A stretch of DNA of 64,000 nucleotides from Anaeropeptidivorans aminofermentans (GTDB taxonomy: Bacteria > Bacillota > Clostridia > Lachnospirales > UBA5962), in the NCBI RefSeq assembly GCF_940670685.1, contig NZ_OW711693.1:1116001-1180000 (forward strand). Direction: 5' to 3'. Positions 17,828-26,825 of this stretch are shown piece after piece. Each line of letters opens with the position of its first letter. The first letter of the stretch is position 1. Made by a program: the position numbers and the translations under genes. Under the pieces are notes generated by a model, which had not been told where the DNA came from, ran no database searches, and saw only the letters and a list, made by a program, of their open reading frames with translations.

Positions 17828-18244
17828 TTATTTATTAAGGCAGTCACTGCAGATACCGTAAAAATACATTTGCTCTCTTTTAATGAGAAAATTATTTTTT
17901 TCGTTTAAAGATTCAATAATAGGCCCCAATTCCTCTACGGATTGAAGATCAACAACAGTATGACATTTTTCACATATAAAATGAGGATGAAATTCGCATG
18001 TTGCATCATAACGGAAGCTGTCTTCGCCGACATTAAGTTCCTGAACGAGGCCCTTTTTCTTAAAGGTGTCAAGGGTTTTATAAACTGTGGCAAGGCTCAT
18101 AGCAGGGTGACTTTCTTCCAAGGATTTATAGATGGTTTCAACACTTGGATGTTCGTGGGTATTAAGAAGCATGTTATAAATGGCAAGTCTTTGGGGAGTG
18201 ACTTTCAGATGCTTCTCCTTCAGCTTTTCAGCAACATTAATCAT
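17828..18244 (-). CDS. perR: Fur-family peroxide-type repressor
   Basis: The 138-residue DNA-binding metalloregulator has a winged helix at residues 15-80 (VTPQRLAIYNML, LATVYKTLDTF) and a C-terminal dimerisation domain. The PerR-type metal site reads SFRYDATCEFHPHFICEKC, with the Asp of RYD, paired His and a later VVDL Asp. Two CxxC pairs (CEKC and CSDC) form the structural zinc site. The RYD Asp in place of the Fur pattern favours PerR. A palindrome overlaps its own promoter, suggesting autoregulation. It is monocistronic. Confidence 0.9.
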   Translation of the reverse strand: MINVAEKLKEKHLKVTPQRLAIYNMLLNTHEHPSVETIYKSLEESHPAMSLATVYKTLDTFKKKGLVQELNVGEDSFRYDATCEFHPHFICEKCHTVVDLQSVEELGPIIESLNEKNNFLIKREQMYFYGICSDCLNK

Positions 18245-18287
18245 ATTAACACTCCTATTCGATAACTCTGGTGAATACAGGATAACT

Positions 18288-18303
18288 ATTATTATATAAT
18301 AAT
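18288..18303. promoter_or_regulatory. Candidate PerR/Fur-type operator
   Basis: The perfect 16-bp palindrome ATTATTATATAATAAT covers the -10 region of the perR promoter. It resembles, but does not exactly match, the AT-rich 7-1-7 PerR box. Confidence 0.45.
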
Positions 18304-18324
18304 ATATTTCTTAGCAAAAGTCAA
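18296..18324 (-). promoter_or_regulatory. Sigma-A type promoter of perR
   Basis: Minus strand: TTGACT, 17-base spacer, TATTAT; leader of about 45 bases to the ATG at 18244. Confidence 0.65.
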
Positions 18325-18529
18325 TAAATACTTTAAATTTAAAAAAATTTGGCTGAATGAATTATACCTATATGTAAAACGATTAATTTTATAAAAATTA
18401 AACTTAACCATAAGGCAATTTTACCCTATAAATAATATGGCTATATAATAATTAAAATTGTATTCGCCGGTTACTTATGATAGCATATATACTGAAAAAA
18501 GTAAAAACTAAAAAAGATGGTGTATATTT

Positions 18530-19021
18530 ATGAATATCGTGCTTCTTGAGCCTGAAATACCCTTTAACACCGGAAATATAGGGCGTACCTGCGTTTCTTC
18601 CAATACAAAGCTTCACCTGATAAAGCCCCTTGGCTTCAGCGTAGACGATAAGCATTTGAAACGTTCCGGCCTTGATTACTGGCAGGACCTTAATGTAAGT
18701 TATTATGAAAATTTTGAAGATTTTCTTGAAAAAAACAATTATCCTAAAATTTATATGGCAACCACAAAAGCAAGGCATATCTATACGGAAGTACAGTATG
18801 AGTATGATTCATACATTATGTTTGGCAAGGAAAGCGCAGGAATCCCGGAGGAAATCCTTGTAAAATATCCCGATACATCCATAAGGATTCCCATGGACGA
18901 AAAATACAGATCCCTTAATCTTTCTACCTCTGTTGCCATCGTTTTATATGAAGCTTTAAGACAGCAGAATTTTAAATCTTTACTTTTTGAAGGCAATTTG
19001 CATAGGCTTAAATGGGATTAA
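18530..19021 (+). CDS. trmL: tRNA (cytidine/uridine(34)-2'-O)-methyltransferase
   Basis: The 163-residue SPOUT-class methyltransferase modifies the wobble nucleotide of leucine tRNAs, using S-adenosylmethionine. Motifs are EPEIPFNTGNIGRTC at the N-terminus, FGKESAGIPEEIL, and the knot region IPMDEKYRSLNLSTSVAIVLYEA. The length is that of the family. The ribosome site is weak (AAGATGG). It is convergent with the spoVB-like gene and shares the terminator region between them. Confidence 0.95.
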   Translation: MNIVLLEPEIPFNTGNIGRTCVSSNTKLHLIKPLGFSVDDKHLKRSGLDYWQDLNVSYYENFEDFLEKNNYPKIYMATTKARHIYTEVQYEYDSYIMFGKESAGIPEEILVKYPDTSIRIPMDEKYRSLNLSTSVAIVLYEALRQQNFKSLLFEGNLHRLKWD

Positions 19022-19027
19022 ATAGAT

Positions 19028-19061
19028 GAAAGCCGCAGGAGATATCGCCTGCGGCTTTTTG
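19028..19061 (+). terminator. Terminator between trmL and the spoVB-like gene
   Basis: GAAAGCCGCAGG / CCTGCGGCTTTTT stem with a T-run on the plus strand. The symmetric stem may also act on the minus strand. Confidence 0.85.
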
Positions 19062-19067
19062 TATAAT

Positions 19068-20594
19068 TTACCTTTTAAAAAGTATTTTCATATCATTTCT
19101 TGATATAGTGCCTATAGAAACTACTGCAATAATATATATGAGGCCTAAAATTAATGTGCCGGCTAGAAGACCCAAAACATCGCCAAGATAGAAGAAAAGA
19201 AGGTCCTTAAAAAGGTTTACCGTAAGGCATGCAGCCGTTATGGCAAGAGAAGGCTTTAAAAACCAATTGCCAAAATCTATGGACATATGGGATACTTTTC
19301 TTATTTTAAATATGCTTAAGGAACATACAACGCATAATGCTACAAAGGACCCCAGTATATAGCCTTTTATTCCTATAATGGGAACGGAGGTCCATACGAA
19401 AAATATGGATATGGCAGAAGACAATAGAGAGTTTTTAAATATAAAAACCTGTTCGCCGAAGCCGTTTAAGATTCCCGAAAAGGTGGTATTCATATAGGTA
19501 AAAGGACACATAATGCCAAGGTAAATGAGTATTTCAGCAATATCTTCATTATATATGATACTGCCCAGGTTTCCCGAATAAAGTATAAAAAAGCCGGCGG
19601 CACATATCCCTATGATATTTGTAAAAAGAAGCACTTTAGAAACTGTAAAATTAATTCTTTTCATATTGTTTACAGCCAATGCCTCGGAAATTGCCGGTAC
19701 CAAAGATATGGCAAGGGACACAAGGATTGCCGAGGGAAACATAATAAGAGGCATTGCCATTCCCGATATTTTTCCGAATTCTTCCATGGCTTGAGAGCCT
19801 GTTAAGCCGGAAAGCTGAAGCCTTTGCGGAAGCATCATATTTTCTATGCTTAAAAGCAAAGAGCCGCTTACCCTATTTAAAGTAAGAGGAAGAGACATGG
19901 AAAAAATAAGGATAAAAGAATCAAAGGTCGTATAGGAAGGTTTTTTATTAAAAGAATTTTTCGCTTTAAAATATTTATAGGAAAAGATAATCATTAAAAA
20001 TGAGAAAAATTCCCCGAGAAATATGCCGATAACGGCGGCGGCGCAGGCAAACTCAAGCCCCATGGGAATAAGCTTATGAGACAGGGCAAAAATCGCAGCC
20101 ATTCTCACGAGCTGTTCAAAAACTTGGCTTACGGCAGGAACGGTGGTTTCCTGCAAACCGTAGAAATATCCTCTGATACAGGAGCCGGCAGCCATAAAAG
20201 GAAAAGAAAGAGAGAGTATCTTCAGGGAAAGAATAAGCCTTTCGTCCTTTACAAAATTTGCTGCTGCAAATTCTGCGTTAAAGAAAAGAAGCACTGATAA
20301 TAAAAGGCCAAGGCCTGAGGTTATTACAAGAGACTGCTTTAAAATACGGCCCATATTTCCATATTCGCCTTTAGCCTGCTCAGCTGAAATAAGCTTAGAC
20401 AAGGTTGTCGTAAAGCCTGAACAGGATATGCTCCATGCCAGAGAGTATATGGGCATAATAAGCTGATAGAGACCCATTCCTTCTGCGCCGATTACATTTG
20501 ACATATATATTCTGTAAACAAACCCCAATATACGGTTGATTATTCCCGACGCCGTCAGTATGGCAGCCGATTTAATGATGCCTTTTTTAGCCAT
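19068..20594 (-). CDS. spoVB: SpoVB-like polysaccharide/lipid flippase (MOP superfamily)
   Basis: The 508-residue membrane protein has about 14 hydrophobic segments and the start KSAAILTASGIINRILGFVYRIYMSNVIGAEG typical of SpoVB/MurJ-related flippases. It would move lipid-linked wall precursors across the membrane; SpoVB acts in spore cortex synthesis. AAAGGGG lies seven bases before the ATG. Other YtgP/SpoVB-like paralogues exist in Firmicutes, so the exact orthology is not certain. Confidence 0.8.
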   Translation of the reverse strand: MAKKGIIKSAAILTASGIINRILGFVYRIYMSNVIGAEGMGLYQLIMPIYSLAWSISCSGFTTTLSKLISAEQAKGEYGNMGRILKQSLVITSGLGLLLSVLLFFNAEFAAANFVKDERLILSLKILSLSFPFMAAGSCIRGYFYGLQETTVPAVSQVFEQLVRMAAIFALSHKLIPMGLEFACAAAVIGIFLGEFFSFLMIIFSYKYFKAKNSFNKKPSYTTFDSFILIFSMSLPLTLNRVSGSLLLSIENMMLPQRLQLSGLTGSQAMEEFGKISGMAMPLIMFPSAILVSLAISLVPAISEALAVNNMKRINFTVSKVLLFTNIIGICAAGFFILYSGNLGSIIYNEDIAEILIYLGIMCPFTYMNTTFSGILNGFGEQVFIFKNSLLSSAISIFFVWTSVPIIGIKGYILGSFVALCVVCSLSIFKIRKVSHMSIDFGNWFLKPSLAITAACLTVNLFKDLLFFYLGDVLGLLAGTLILGLIYIIAVVSIGTISRNDMKILFKR

Positions 20595-20660
20595 AACAAA
20601 ACCCCTTTTGAAAAAAGTCCTATATGAGCTTATTCAAAGGGACAAAGCATTTAGAACAAA

Positions 20661-20690
20661 AAAATACTCCCATATCCATGGGAGTATTTT
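20661..20690 (-). terminator. Terminator of the PLMP-2TM gene
   Basis: AAATACTCCCAT / ATGGGAGTATTT with a following T-run on the minus strand. It lies about 255 bases past the gene's stop, because family A copy 2 occupies the space in between. Confidence 0.8.
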
Positions 20691-20701
20691 AAATATTCAA
20701 T

Positions 20702-20932
20702 TATAGTAAATTTCACTGAAGGATGTAATAAAAATCTATTTTTCATAAACGGATTAAACATATAAAAGCCCTATGTTTAATCTATTCATAGCCAACAAAG
20801 ATTAAAATATCTTTGTTGGCTATGAGGGGCGTTCGCCTGAAAACACTTTAACAGTTTCCCTATAAGTGTTTCCAGGTTCACTAAGTATAAAATATACGAT
20901 TTTTATTACTGTTTCATTTGAAATTTACTATA
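20702..20932. repeat. Family A miniature inverted-repeat element, copy 2 (231 bp)
   Basis: It has the same perfect 14-bp ends and three stem-loops as the copy at 17294-17525. The first hairpin reads GGATTAAACAT / ATGTTTAATCT, a paired C-G to A-T replacement relative to copy 1. The second hairpin is perfect here (ATAGCCAACAAAGAT / ATCTTTGTTGGCTAT). It is inserted 13 bases past the stop of the minus-strand gene at 20945. Confidence 0.87.
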
Positions 20933-20944
20933 GAACGGCGAATG

Positions 20945-21436
20945 CTACATTTTGCTTCTTCTCATATATTCCTTCTGCTTTTGAAATTCTTTTTCAACAG
21001 CACTGGGGTCACATTTATATTTATAGTCGAGAAAGTGGCTTATGAGGCCGATTCCCCAGGGAAGAGCTACAAATAAAAACCACATTTCACCGTCTGCAAA
21101 GGACATTATCATCAGCATAAGGTTTATGATAACATAAGCTACCAGGTGATTGATAAAAGCTCTTCGTGCTCTTACTATTTTTTGTGCTCTTTTATAAAGA
21201 GCTTCATCGGATAAAGTTGATGTATCTTCATAGGGCTCTGCAACCTCATAAGCCCTAGGGCCGTTCGTATTATTATCTTCCATAGGATTACGCTCCTTTT
21301 CCTCGTCAAATATGCAAATCGTGTTATAATCACTCCAAGCCGCCCTGCCTGATTTCACAAGCTGGCGGGCTCTTTTCAAATAAGTAGGGGCTAGGCTGTT
21401 GCCCAGCTTATCTACTACAAGGATCTCTTTATTCAT
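20945..21436 (-). CDS. PLMP/RRXRR-motif protein with C-terminal 2TM domain
   Basis: The 163-residue product has an unusual architecture. Residues 5-32 read ILVVDKLGNSLAPTYLKRAR and QLVKSGRAAW, matching the RRXRR (PLMP) motif known from the N-terminus of IscB/IsrB-type proteins and other HNH-associated proteins. A polar linker follows (residues 45-85). The C-terminal half contains a 2TM domain: RRAFINHLVAYVIINLMLMI, a second helix MWFLFVALPWGIGLISHFL, and a basic tail. No nuclease domain is present. The ATG follows an AGGAGGG site. Function is unknown; the membrane domain suggests a small anchored protein. Confidence 0.82.
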   Translation of the reverse strand: MNKEILVVDKLGNSLAPTYLKRARQLVKSGRAAWSDYNTICIFDEEKERNPMEDNNTNGPRAYEVAEPYEDTSTLSDEALYKRAQKIVRARRAFINHLVAYVIINLMLMIMSFADGEMWFLFVALPWGIGLISHFLDYKYKCDPSAVEKEFQKQKEYMRRSKM

Positions 21437-21639
21437 AAAGCCCTCCTCTTTAAATATCTGTTTTTTGTTATGGGTGGCGTCCCCATCGATATGCGCCGTT
21501 TTTTATTATGGGTGCCTCCCCGGCATACCGTGCAAATTAAAGCTTTATAAATATATAATATGAATATGTAGATTTACTTAAACAATAAAATAAACCCACT
21601 ATACAAGATTATTCGTATTTTAAAGGGAAAAGTCTGAAA

Positions 21640-22077
21640 TTATGCTTTATTTCTGAAATCCATTTTGAATATCTGATAGGGCAGGGCCAGAACGATTACA
21701 ATGCCTAAGGATATAACCCCTGCCGTGCGAACAGTATCAATGCCGTAGCTGGCTGCAAGGACAGAATTTCCGGTTAAAATATTATACATGGTGTAATATA
21801 TGGCAACCCCCGGGACAAGAGGGATGATTCCTGCAATAAGATATAAAGTAATGGGATTTTTCCTTTTGAAAGAAAAGAATCTGCTTGCGGTTGTGGCGGC
21901 AATTGAAGCCGAAAAGATGGGCATTACATTTGAAGATGCCCCGGGGCTTAAAAGTTCATAGATAAGCCACCCGATTGCGCCGCAGAGCCCGCAGCATATG
22001 AGCTCTTTTTTAGGAACACCGAATAATAATGAAAATGTAAGGCTTGCGACAAAAGTAAGCAATATTCTTAAGACCAT
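21640..22077 (-). CDS. ThrE-type exporter, small subunit (YjjB/ThrE_2-like)
   Basis: The 145-residue membrane protein has about four helices (MVLRILLTFVASLTFSLLFG first) and the ThrE_2 pattern IPLVPGVAIYYTMYNILTG. With the adjacent larger subunit it should form a proton-driven amino-acid or dicarboxylate exporter, as in YjjP/YjjB. The start at 22077 is chosen because the family N-terminus begins there. It overlaps the end of the upstream gene by ten bases, so expression is coupled. A longer frame to 22143 lies wholly inside that gene. Confidence 0.85.
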   Translation of the reverse strand: MVLRILLTFVASLTFSLLFGVPKKELICCGLCGAIGWLIYELLSPGASSNVMPIFSASIAATTASRFFSFKRKNPITLYLIAGIIPLVPGVAIYYTMYNILTGNSVLAASYGIDTVRTAGVISLGIVIVLALPYQIFKMDFRNKA

Positions 22078-22847
22078 AGGGAAAGCGCTCCAATCGCATA
22101 AAATATAATACCTAAGCCGATACCGACCCCTGTGGCAACGCATACGGCAACGAGCACAGCGTCAATCATGCGGGTGGTTCCGGAGATATATTCCCCGAAG
22201 ATAATATCCCTTACGGCATTTGTAAAGGCTACCCCGGGAACAAGAGGCATAATTGAGCCTATGATGGACATATCTGTACTATCTCCAAGGCCCATGTGAT
22301 TGATTATAACAGCTGCCATGCTTACGAAGGCGCCTCCCATAATGTTTGTAACAGGGCCTATGACACTGTGTTTTTCAAGAAATATTAAAAATACATAAAG
22401 CAAAAAGCCGGTAATAAAAGCATTTAGGGCATCGAAAAAGCTTCCGCCGAATATAAAAGCGAAACAGCCGCTGGAAATACCGGAAGCAAAGTATTTATAT
22501 AAATTCTTGTAAGAAGGCTTGTTGCTTATAAGATTAAGCTGTATAATAGCCGCGTCTATGCTGATTTGCTCCGATACGAGATTTCTCGAAAGATTATTTA
22601 TAAGGGCTACCTTCTCAAGATTTATGGTTCGGGTGTTTATCCTTCTTACCATGGTTATAATATTGCCGTTATCGTCTACAATAGAGCCGAATATGCCTGT
22701 AGGCGTTGCAAATACGTCATTTTCTTTAAATGCGTATATTTTTAAAAGCCTTATCATCGTATCTTCAACTCTCGTTGTTTCTGCGCCGTTTTGAAGCATA
22801 ACGGCTCCCGAGTCTATTACAAATTTCAATATTTTCTGTGAATCCAT
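22068..22847 (-). CDS. ThrE-type exporter, large subunit (YjjP/DUF1212-like)
   Basis: The 259-residue protein has a soluble N-terminal segment (residues 1-115) with the family words SGAVMLQNGAETTRVEDTM and TPTGIFGSIVDD. About five membrane helices follow, with IMPLVPGVAFTNAVRDI. In one-piece ThrE proteins this and the small subunit are fused; here they are split. It lies 18 bases after the phosphatase gene, suggesting a three-gene unit. Confidence 0.88.
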   Translation of the reverse strand: MDSQKILKFVIDSGAVMLQNGAETTRVEDTMIRLLKIYAFKENDVFATPTGIFGSIVDDNGNIITMVRRINTRTINLEKVALINNLSRNLVSEQISIDAAIIQLNLISNKPSYKNLYKYFASGISSGCFAFIFGGSFFDALNAFITGFLLYVFLIFLEKHSVIGPVTNIMGGAFVSMAAVIINHMGLGDSTDMSIIGSIMPLVPGVAFTNAVRDIIFGEYISGTTRMIDAVLVAVCVATGVGIGLGIIFYAIGALSLWS

Positions 22848-22865
22848 TAATAGAATGCTCCAATA

Positions 22866-23570
22866 CTATATGATCTTGTTTTTAAGGATTTCTATATTTT
22901 TTTCGCTTACGCCTTTTTCGCTAAGGAAGTTTTCCGCAGAACCGTATTCTTTTAATATTCTGTTGATAAAGGCTTCCATCCACTGGGATTTGCTGTGAGC
23001 AAAATGCAGGGGCATATCCGGATTGATTTCAAGCTCTTTTGCAAGGGCCTGCTTAAAATAAGTAAATGAAACCTCATAATCGGCAACGATGTCACAGCGG
23101 TCTATATCCGCAAGCATATATAAAAGGCAGGTAACGATTCCTGTTCTGTCTTTTCCTGCGGTACAGTGGTAGAGAATGGTGCCTTCGCTGTTATCTGCCA
23201 TGTAATTAAACAGGGTTCCGAAGTTAAGGCTATTATCCATGATATACATATATAAATCTCCCAAAGAAAAATCGTCGCTTATAAAGGGAGTATTATTTTC
23301 AAAAAGAGGAATTTCAATAAAGTTTACGTCTTTTACGTTTTTAAAGGAATTGGGCTCTCTTAGTGCTTCCGTATCCGTTCTGAGGTCAATAACGGTTTTA
23401 AGGCCGTAGGATTTTAAAAAGTCTATTTCAGTATCTAAGAGACCGCTCATACAGTCGCCTCTTAAAAACTCCTGAAATTTTGTTATTTTTCCGTCTTTTC
23501 TCATATAGCCCCCAAGCTCCCTGAGGTTTTTAGGGGTTTCCAGATTTATTCTTCTTACATTGCTTATCAT
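22866..23570 (-). CDS. Tyrosine-protein phosphatase (Y_phosphatase3 family)
   Basis: The 234-residue phosphatase carries the P-loop HCTAGKDRTGIV with nucleophilic Cys and Arg. The N-terminal family phrase is NLRELGGY (often NFRDLGGY), followed by FLRGDCMSGL. It may dephosphorylate phosphotyrosine or phosphoinositide-like substrates; the physiological target is unknown. AAGGTG precedes the ATG. It is first of the unit with the ThrE-type exporter genes. Confidence 0.9.
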   Translation of the reverse strand: MISNVRRINLETPKNLRELGGYMRKDGKITKFQEFLRGDCMSGLLDTEIDFLKSYGLKTVIDLRTDTEALREPNSFKNVKDVNFIEIPLFENNTPFISDDFSLGDLYMYIMDNSLNFGTLFNYMADNSEGTILYHCTAGKDRTGIVTCLLYMLADIDRCDIVADYEVSFTYFKQALAKELEINPDMPLHFAHSKSQWMEAFINRILKEYGSAENFLSEKGVSEKNIEILKNKII

Positions 23571-23797
23571 TCCATCACCTTCTCATCATTTTTTGTCTAA
23601 TGCTTATTATATATGAAAAGCATTGAAATTAAAAGACAATCTAAAACCCCTTATATGTAAAATAAAGTAGAGTTTTTTACAAAAAAGGATTATAATTAAC
23701 AAAGATATTCAGTTTTGATGAAATATAGAAACGAAAATAAAGAGGTTTTTCTTTTTTATTCGTTAAATATAAATTGACATAATACAGGGAGGATAAA

Positions 23798-25375
23798 GTG
23801 AAAAGATTATTAAATTTAGGAATTACCATAGTGGCTGTTGCTTTAAGTCTTTCCTTAAGCCCTTTAAAAGCCTATGCCAAGGCGCAGGATTACATAAGAG
23901 TAGGGCTTGAGTCTAGTTATAAACAGGTTCAAAGCCTGAAAATCGATAATACAGCTGTGTACATAAGCCTTTCCCGCGGAGGAAGCATAGTAAACCACGG
24001 GGAACTATATTCAAATTACGGTTTTTCATTAACGGTAGATAATCTCTATTATGCAGAAACGGATTATACATACGAAAGCTTCAATAAAGCTTTTGAACAG
24101 GCAGCGCTTATAGCAGGATTCAGCGGAAATGCCCTTTGTGCCTATAAAGACTCTTTATGGACTGTTTATATGGGAGGGTACCAAAGCGAGCAGGAGGCTT
24201 TAAGTGCCGTGAACTCAGGCCTTGCCAGAAAAGTAGTATACCCTTCGGGAAGCGGCGTAAGGCTTGAAGACGGAGACGGACCCATTGCTCTTTTTACAAA
24301 GGAAAACGGCTATGCTCTTTTAAGCACAGATAATACGGTTTTATTGGGAAATAAGGAATACAGAGGATATATAGAAGCAGGCAGATATACGGGAGGAGTT
24401 ATTACAGCGGTAAATGTTATTGACGTTGAGGACTACCTTCGGTCTGTTGTTCCTTCGGAGATGCCAAGCTCATGGCCAATTGAAGCGTTGAAAGCCCAAA
24501 CCGTCGCCGCCAGAAGCTACACCTATACGAGAATGGGTATCCATTCCGATTCGGGATATGATTTATGCGACGGAATTCATTGCCAAGTATATAACGGCTA
24601 TAAAAACGAGACGGAAAGCACAAACAGAGCCGTTGACGAAACAGCAGGCCTTGTGGCTCTGTATCAAGGAGAGGTCATAAACGCTACCTTCTTTTCATCA
24701 AGCGGCGGAGCTACAGATAATTCTGAAAATGTATGGGCAAATAAGCTGGGTTATTTAAGGGCCGTAGCAGACCCTTACGACACCACGGGAAAAATATGGT
24801 CAAGAACATTTACACTAAATGAAATAGATGAGCTTCTAAGAGTCAATAATATGAATATAGGAAATGCAAAGACAGTTGCCATAACCGAAGTAAGCCCTTT
24901 AGGCAGAGTTCAGAAGCTTACCATTACAGGAAGCCTTGGCTCAAAAACCCTTGAAAAAGAAGATGTAAGAAATTTCTTTTCAAAAGCCTCGGGAGGCGCT
25001 CTTGAAAGCAGATATTTTACTATAGGGGATATGCCGATACAGACAGGATATTCAAGCAGCCTTCATATAATAGGAAAAGATTCAAATTCAAATCTTCTGA
25101 AAAATGAAATTTATGTAATAGATTCAAAGGGCGATACTTCAAAAGCTTCCAGTGATTTATATATAGAAGGCATAAACGGCAAAGAGAAATTTACGGAAGG
25201 CGCTTATGCCTCTTCCAATACAACAGCATCTACAGGAACGAGCTTCACCATAAACGGCAGAGGCTGGGGCCATGGTGTAGGCCTAAGCCAGCACGGAGCA
25301 AAGGGTATGGCTGAATCAGGCTTCACCTTTGAGGAAATACTGAAGCATTTCTATACAGATATAGAGATAAGATAA
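23798..25375 (+). CDS. SpoIID/LytB domain protein, secreted
   Basis: The 525-residue product begins with GTG after AGGGAGGA and has a clear signal peptide (LLNLGITIVAVALSLSLSP, then AYA). Residues 60-150 resemble a SPOR-like module (ALIAGFSGNALCAYKDSLWTVYMGGYQS). The SpoIID domain starts near residue 205 with VIDVEDYLRSVVPSEMPSSW and PIEALKAQTVAARSYTYTR, including the catalytic-type Glu, and ends GRGWGHGVGLSQHGAKGMA. SpoIID-type enzymes are lytic transglycosylases acting on denuded glycan during engulfment or spore wall remodelling. The presence of a SPOR-like part suggests a LytB-like paralogue. queA follows 25 bases later. Confidence 0.9.
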   Translation: MKRLLNLGITIVAVALSLSLSPLKAYAKAQDYIRVGLESSYKQVQSLKIDNTAVYISLSRGGSIVNHGELYSNYGFSLTVDNLYYAETDYTYESFNKAFEQAALIAGFSGNALCAYKDSLWTVYMGGYQSEQEALSAVNSGLARKVVYPSGSGVRLEDGDGPIALFTKENGYALLSTDNTVLLGNKEYRGYIEAGRYTGGVITAVNVIDVEDYLRSVVPSEMPSSWPIEALKAQTVAARSYTYTRMGIHSDSGYDLCDGIHCQVYNGYKNETESTNRAVDETAGLVALYQGEVINATFFSSSGGATDNSENVWANKLGYLRAVADPYDTTGKIWSRTFTLNEIDELLRVNNMNIGNAKTVAITEVSPLGRVQKLTITGSLGSKTLEKEDVRNFFSKASGGALESRYFTIGDMPIQTGYSSSLHIIGKDSNSNLLKNEIYVIDSKGDTSKASSDLYIEGINGKEKFTEGAYASSNTTASTGTSFTINGRGWGHGVGLSQHGAKGMAESGFTFEEILKHFYTDIEIR

Positions 25376-25400
25376 ATTGCAGGCACATTAAGGAGAAAGA

Positions 25401-26423
25401 ATGAATAAATCAGATTTTTATTATGACCTTCCGGAAAGCCTCATAGCCCAAAGCCCTTTGGAAGACAGAACAGCCTCAAGGCTCATGGTTATGGACCGCT
25501 TTACGGGAAAAACAGAGCATAAATATTTCAGAGATATAATAGATTATTTGCATGAAGGTGACTGTTTAGTCCTTAACGATACAAAGGTAATTCCTGCAAG
25601 GCTTATCGGCCACAGGGAAGATACGGGAACACAGGTTGAGCTTTTGCTTTTGAAAAGGCTTTCTGATGATTTATGGGAATGCCTTTCCTATCCGGGGAAA
25701 AAAGCAAGGCCTGGCCACAGAATGGTTTTCGGCGAGGGTCTCTTAAAATGCGAAGTTGAATCCGTAACGGAAGACGGCAACAGAATCGTCCGGTTTTTAT
25801 ATGACGGCATTTTTGAAGAAATTCTTGATACCCTTGGGGAAATGCCCTTACCGCCTTACATTACGGAAAAGCTTCAGGATAAAAACAGATACCAGACCGT
25901 ATACGCAAAGCATGAAGGCTCCGCTGCTGCCCCTACAGCAGGGCTTCATTTTACCCAGGAGCTTCTTCAAAAAATTAAGGAAAAGGGAATTCATATTGCA
26001 AAGGTAACTTTACACGTAGGTCTTGGAACTTTTAGGCCCGTCAAGGTAGACGACATAGATCATCATAAAATGCATTCGGAATACTGCATTATAGAAAAGG
26101 ATCAGGCAGCGCTTATTAATAAAACAAAAGATGCAGGCAAAAGAGTCATTGCCGTAGGAACCACCAGCTGCCGGACCCTTGAATCCTTTGCCAAGGGCAA
26201 TCGGATTGATTATGGGCAAAAAAATACAGATATTTTCATCTTTCCGGGATATGAATTTAAAATAATCGATGCTTTAATAACGAATTTTCATCTTCCCGAA
26301 TCGACCCTTATTATGCTCATATCTGCTTTTTCCTCAAGAGAAGGGGTTTTATCGGCATATGAAGAAGCCGTTAAGGAAAAATACAGGTTTTTTAGCTTTG
26401 GGGATGCGATGTTTATTAAGTAA
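25401..26423 (+). CDS. queA: S-adenosylmethionine:tRNA ribosyltransferase-isomerase
   Basis: The 340-residue cytoplasmic enzyme transfers and isomerises the ribose of S-adenosylmethionine onto preQ1-tRNA to give epoxyqueuosine. Diagnostic stretches are the N-terminal [48 protein letters not shown] and the C-terminal [24 protein letters not shown] precedes the ATG. It probably shares a transcript with the SpoIID-like gene. tgt is not in the window. A family B repeat begins at its stop codon. Confidence 0.97.
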   Translation: MNKSDFYYDLPESLIAQSPLEDRTASRLMVMDRFTGKTEHKYFRDIIDYLHEGDCLVLNDTKVIPARLIGHREDTGTQVELLLLKRLSDDLWECLSYPGKKARPGHRMVFGEGLLKCEVESVTEDGNRIVRFLYDGIFEEILDTLGEMPLPPYITEKLQDKNRYQTVYAKHEGSAAAPTAGLHFTQELLQKIKEKGIHIAKVTLHVGLGTFRPVKVDDIDHHKMHSEYCIIEKDQAALINKTKDAGKRVIAVGTTSCRTLESFAKGNRIDYGQKNTDIFIFPGYEFKIIDALITNFHLPESTLIMLISAFSSREGVLSAYEEAVKEKYRFFSFGDAMFIK

Positions 26424-26804
26424 TATAGTAGATTTAAAGTGAAACAGTAACAAAGCCGTATATTACTTGAATTCATATGAAACAGCAGCATTGTCAATTT
26501 GCTTTTTTCTTATTTTATGTTCCCTAAAGCCAAATGCTTATAGAGGTATAAAAGCAAACTGACTATACAAGGGTTCCAAAATGCGTTTTAGATCAAATAT
26601 GATAAATCGCCTTTGTGAAACTGCCTTTATTTGATTTTATATATGAAAGCCCTGTGTCTGTTGCGGCATAAAGGCAATTTCACTATGTTTCCTGCGGAAA
26701 TCCGTGTTTTTATACTAAGTGAACGTTTTTATCGTTATCAACTTTTTTGTTTGGTAACGCTCAATCCGCAGTGAATCGGTTTTTGTTACTATATTGAAAT
26801 AGTA
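26424..26804. repeat. Composite family B repeat with two nested palindromes
   Basis: The outer element starts TATAGTAGATTTAAAGTGAAAC and continues through TTTCCTGCGGAAATCCGTG and GTGAATCGGTTTTTGTTACT, matching the uninterrupted element at 51023-51158. Nested within are a family B2 palindrome (26489-26567, TTGTCAATTTGCTTTT ... AAAAGCAAACTGACTATA) and a second palindrome (26615-26685, GTGAAACTGCCTTTAT ... ATAAAGGCAATTTCAC). It fills the whole space between queA and rarA. Confidence 0.75.
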
Positions 26805-26825
26805 CCTTATAAGGAAAGGAACAGT

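Noticed and set aside
17294-20932. CRISPR array or tandem repeat suspicion from repeated AGTAAATTTCA words
   Set aside because: There are no regularly spaced direct repeats. The words are inverted ends of separate elements, and no cas genes are present.
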